A stretch of 64,000 nt of DNA from Corylus avellana (lineage: Eukaryota > Streptophyta > Magnoliopsida > Fagales > Betulaceae), in the NCBI RefSeq assembly GCF_901000735.1, contig NC_081546.1:27609900-27673899 (forward strand), in the 5' to 3' direction. Under the pieces are notes generated by a model. The model worked only from the letters and a program-made list of their open reading frames with translations, did not search any database and was not told the origin of the DNA. A program made the position numbers and the translations under genes. Below are positions 61,960 through 64,000 of this stretch, piece after piece. Each line of letters begins with the position of its first letter. The first letter of the stretch is position 1.

Positions 61960-62206
61960 GAACTTGGGACAGAGTCTTTAGCTTTGGTTATAACAAGGTT
62001 AGTGCGTCACATATTACAAGTGAATTTTGGGTGTATACATAATATTGCTTCTTACCCCTTGAAATTCGAAGCATGGTGTAGATATTAATGCTGTGAAACC
62101 AACATGGCTCATTTACAGGAATGATGATGATATAGACATTAGCTTTGTTTTGAGAAATGGTGATGGACGCTGGTGGTACAATCAAAGGGCAGGTAGTGGT
62201 TGGTAA
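61957..62206 (+). pseudogene. Remnant C-terminal extension and final exon of the TNL gene
   Basis: After the TAA at 61957-61959 the same frame stays open (ELGTESLALVIT) to a good donor, AAG|gttagt, at 61998. A plausible acceptor, TTTACAG at 62112-62118, opens a further exon in matching phase. It reads NDDDIDISFVLRNGDG and then RWWYNQRAGSGW before a stop at 62204-62206. Together this looks like an ancestral sixth exon that the TAA now cuts off, removing about 41 residues past the C-JID. It may instead be 3' UTR that resembles coding sequence by chance. Confidence 0.6.
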
Positions 62207-62769
62207 CCTTGAGTCAAAGGATTCATCCAGTCTTGTGTGTTTTCGGTATGTATGTTCTTGAATGGCATTCATGTTGAGCATTTTTATTACCGATTTTATT
62301 ACCCCTTGAAATTAATATTGCTTTGCTTGAGGGACTTGTTCGTGCTTTTATAGTTTTTTTGCTTTATATTTTTGGTGACATAAATTCATCAGCAATGATA
62401 AATACTACTGAAGGACCTCCTAGGCATATTTCAGGATTTGATTTTGCTTTGGGTTTGTTCATTATGCAGGATTTGCGTAATTTCGCAGGCAAGTCACATA
62501 CCGCAACTTTCACTTCAAATATCATGCTAGGGGTGTTACTCTCCATTGCCTCTCTTAATGATTCTTTTTTGTGAAGTGTTAAGTTCAAATTTTCCAAGCG
62601 ATTATAAATTTATAATTGAATTTTGTGGCAAGGAATTGACTTGCGATTCTTAGATAAATGTTTAGCAACTCTAAATCCTATCGTCATAGTTTCTATCTGT
62701 CATGTAGTAAGCCATCTTAGTTAGACCCAAATTACAATTGGTAATTAATGGCTACTTCTCTGTTTTCCT

Positions 62770-62990
62770 GTTTTATTTATGCAAGTATTATGCTAAGGCA
62801 TTTCCGGGAAATAAGAATTCAAATAACTTCAGCCATCATAAAGAGGTTTCAAATACAAATTTGTGCAAAATAGATATCAATAATCTTGTACATTTGGATT
62901 CGGAGAAGACAGGATTTGCTTTCTCTGCTGTTATTGGAACAGAGCATGTACAAGATAAGCATTATTTTCAAATTCTCATTCTTCTTCCTC
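62770..62990 (+). pseudogene. Decayed second C-JID exon fragment
   Basis: 62797-62985 aligns with the exon 5 region 61540-61700 (FPGNK, FSHHKEVSNT, a VHLD block, FAFSAVIGTE). It has substitutions of key residues (IPNW is now NSNN), loses the start of the exon and is interrupted at 62990 by a transposon. No NB-ARC or LRR sequence lies before it, so it is a partial tandem duplication of the TNL 3' end. Confidence 0.75.
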
Positions 62991-63842
62991 CCGTGGCGGA
63001 TCCAGGAGTTGATTTTACCGGGGGCGTCAATAAAATAATAAAATATAATGATAAATAATTTTTTTTCTCTTTATATATTATATTTTTATTATAATATGGT
63101 AAATACAATAATAAAAAAAAAATTATACCACAATATATGTATCACAAAAAGCATATTTATATGCTAAATTGATATATTAGTTACCATGTAGGCACTAGTA
63201 CAAAAGTAAAGGAAAATACAAAATACAAAGTGCCTAAAATTGCATTCTATGTGGTCTTAGAGAAACAAAATCATTAAGTATTAAATCTGAATCGAAGCTT
63301 TCAGCAATTTCCCTTTCAATGTAGACAAGTAAATTATCTTTAAGAAATTTATCTTTCATTTTGCTACGAAGTATTGTTTTAATAATTGTTTACTTCTCAT
63401 ACTCTAATGATATTATAATAAAATTATTAGCATATTCCGATAGCTATTAGCCTAAAATGAATGAATAAAAAGAACAAATTTAAGATTGGTAATAATCTTC
63501 TTAAACTTGTTGATGCTTGAAAAAAATCCCAAAATACTATATAAAACGCACAAAAAAAAAAAAAAAAAAAAACAACAACAATATTGTTTTAGAATAAGAT
63601 AAACAAAATGCCAAATATTGATAAATAAACATTAAATTTCTTGACTTTTTTTTTTTTTTTTTTTTTAATGTGAAACCGAAATAGTTGGAGGAGTTTTTTA
63701 CTTTTTTATTTATTTATTTTTTTAAAAAAAATTTTGTTACCTGGGACAATAAACAATTCAGTCAAAAAAATATTTAAAATTTTTTTTTTTTTTTTACTAG
63801 GGGCGACCGCCCCCAGGTTGCCCCTGCTTCTCTCCGCCACTG
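62991..63842. mobile_element. Non-autonomous hAT-type transposon, 852 bp
   Basis: The ends are inverted: left CCGTGGCGGATCCAGG, right (inverse) CAGTGGCGGAGAGAAG, sharing GTGGCGGA. CAGTGGCGGA is a known style of plant hAT terminus. A perfect 8-bp duplication, TCTTCCTC, flanks it at 62983-62990 and 63843-63850, the hallmark length for hAT elements. The interior is AT-rich with no transposase frame. Confidence 0.88.
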
Positions 63843-63850
63843 TCTTCCTC

Positions 63851-64000
63851 ATTAAAACCCTGCGGCTATGAGTTCAGGTTGGTACGTAGGCTCTGTTGAT
63901 GATCAGGAGTTCTGGGTGCGCACATGTTGGAGGGCTTCACCAGCTTTAAATTTGGAGGAAATATAGAGTTTTCTATAATCTTCATACGTAAAAGGGGCGT
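63851..64000. other. Sequence right of the hAT element
   Basis: Less AT-rich than its surroundings. It is too short to assign and continues past the window. Confidence 0.3.

Overview
This window is nuclear DNA from a flowering plant, almost certainly a dicot. It is AT-rich, its genes have many introns, it carries many MITE-type foldbacks and poly-A retroposon tails, and it holds a TIR-NB-LRR gene, a class that monocots lack. The gene models were built by hand from reading-frame phase, splice signals and family motifs. All of their exons join in phase.

Layout. 1-2.4 kb: AT-rich DNA with a SINE-like element and a decayed LINE RNase H remnant. 3.1-8.0 kb (+): a zinc-finger protein with two U1/matrin-type fingers. 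11.6-13.5 kb (-): an unnamed plant protein with four tandem FDLN-type repeats. 14-20.6 kb: intergenic DNA with nested foldback elements and a short retroposon flanked by a 15-bp target duplication. 20.65-25.5 kb (+): a chloroplast YbaB/EbfC (STIC2-type) protein in seven exons, one of which uses a GC donor. 26.4-33.6 kb (-): a nine-exon serine carboxypeptidase-like (SCPL) gene. 39,847-54,688 repeats 25,422-39,746 almost completely, beginning inside the last STIC2 exon and including a second intact SCPL gene. The two copies are separated by exactly 100 N. Both contig ends at that gap lie inside the duplicated sequence, so two unmerged haplotypes are at least as likely as a real tandem duplication. 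56.5-62.2 kb (+): a TIR-NB-LRR-C-JID immune receptor whose frame appears to be cut short by a stop codon, with a remnant final exon downstream. 62.8-63.85 kb: a decayed extra C-JID exon interrupted by an 852-bp hAT-type element with a perfect 8-bp target duplication.

The genes are not a functional cluster: they are ordinary single plant genes for nucleic-acid binding, plastid biogenesis, secreted proteolysis or acyl transfer, and immunity. I found no tRNA, rRNA, CRISPR or recognisable miRNA precursor, and no convincing new multi-gene system. The most informative signals are the duplication/gap geometry, the GC-AG introns in two neighbouring genes, the interrupted end of the TNL gene, the FDLN repeats, and several retroposon and transposon scars that can be dated relative to their hosts.
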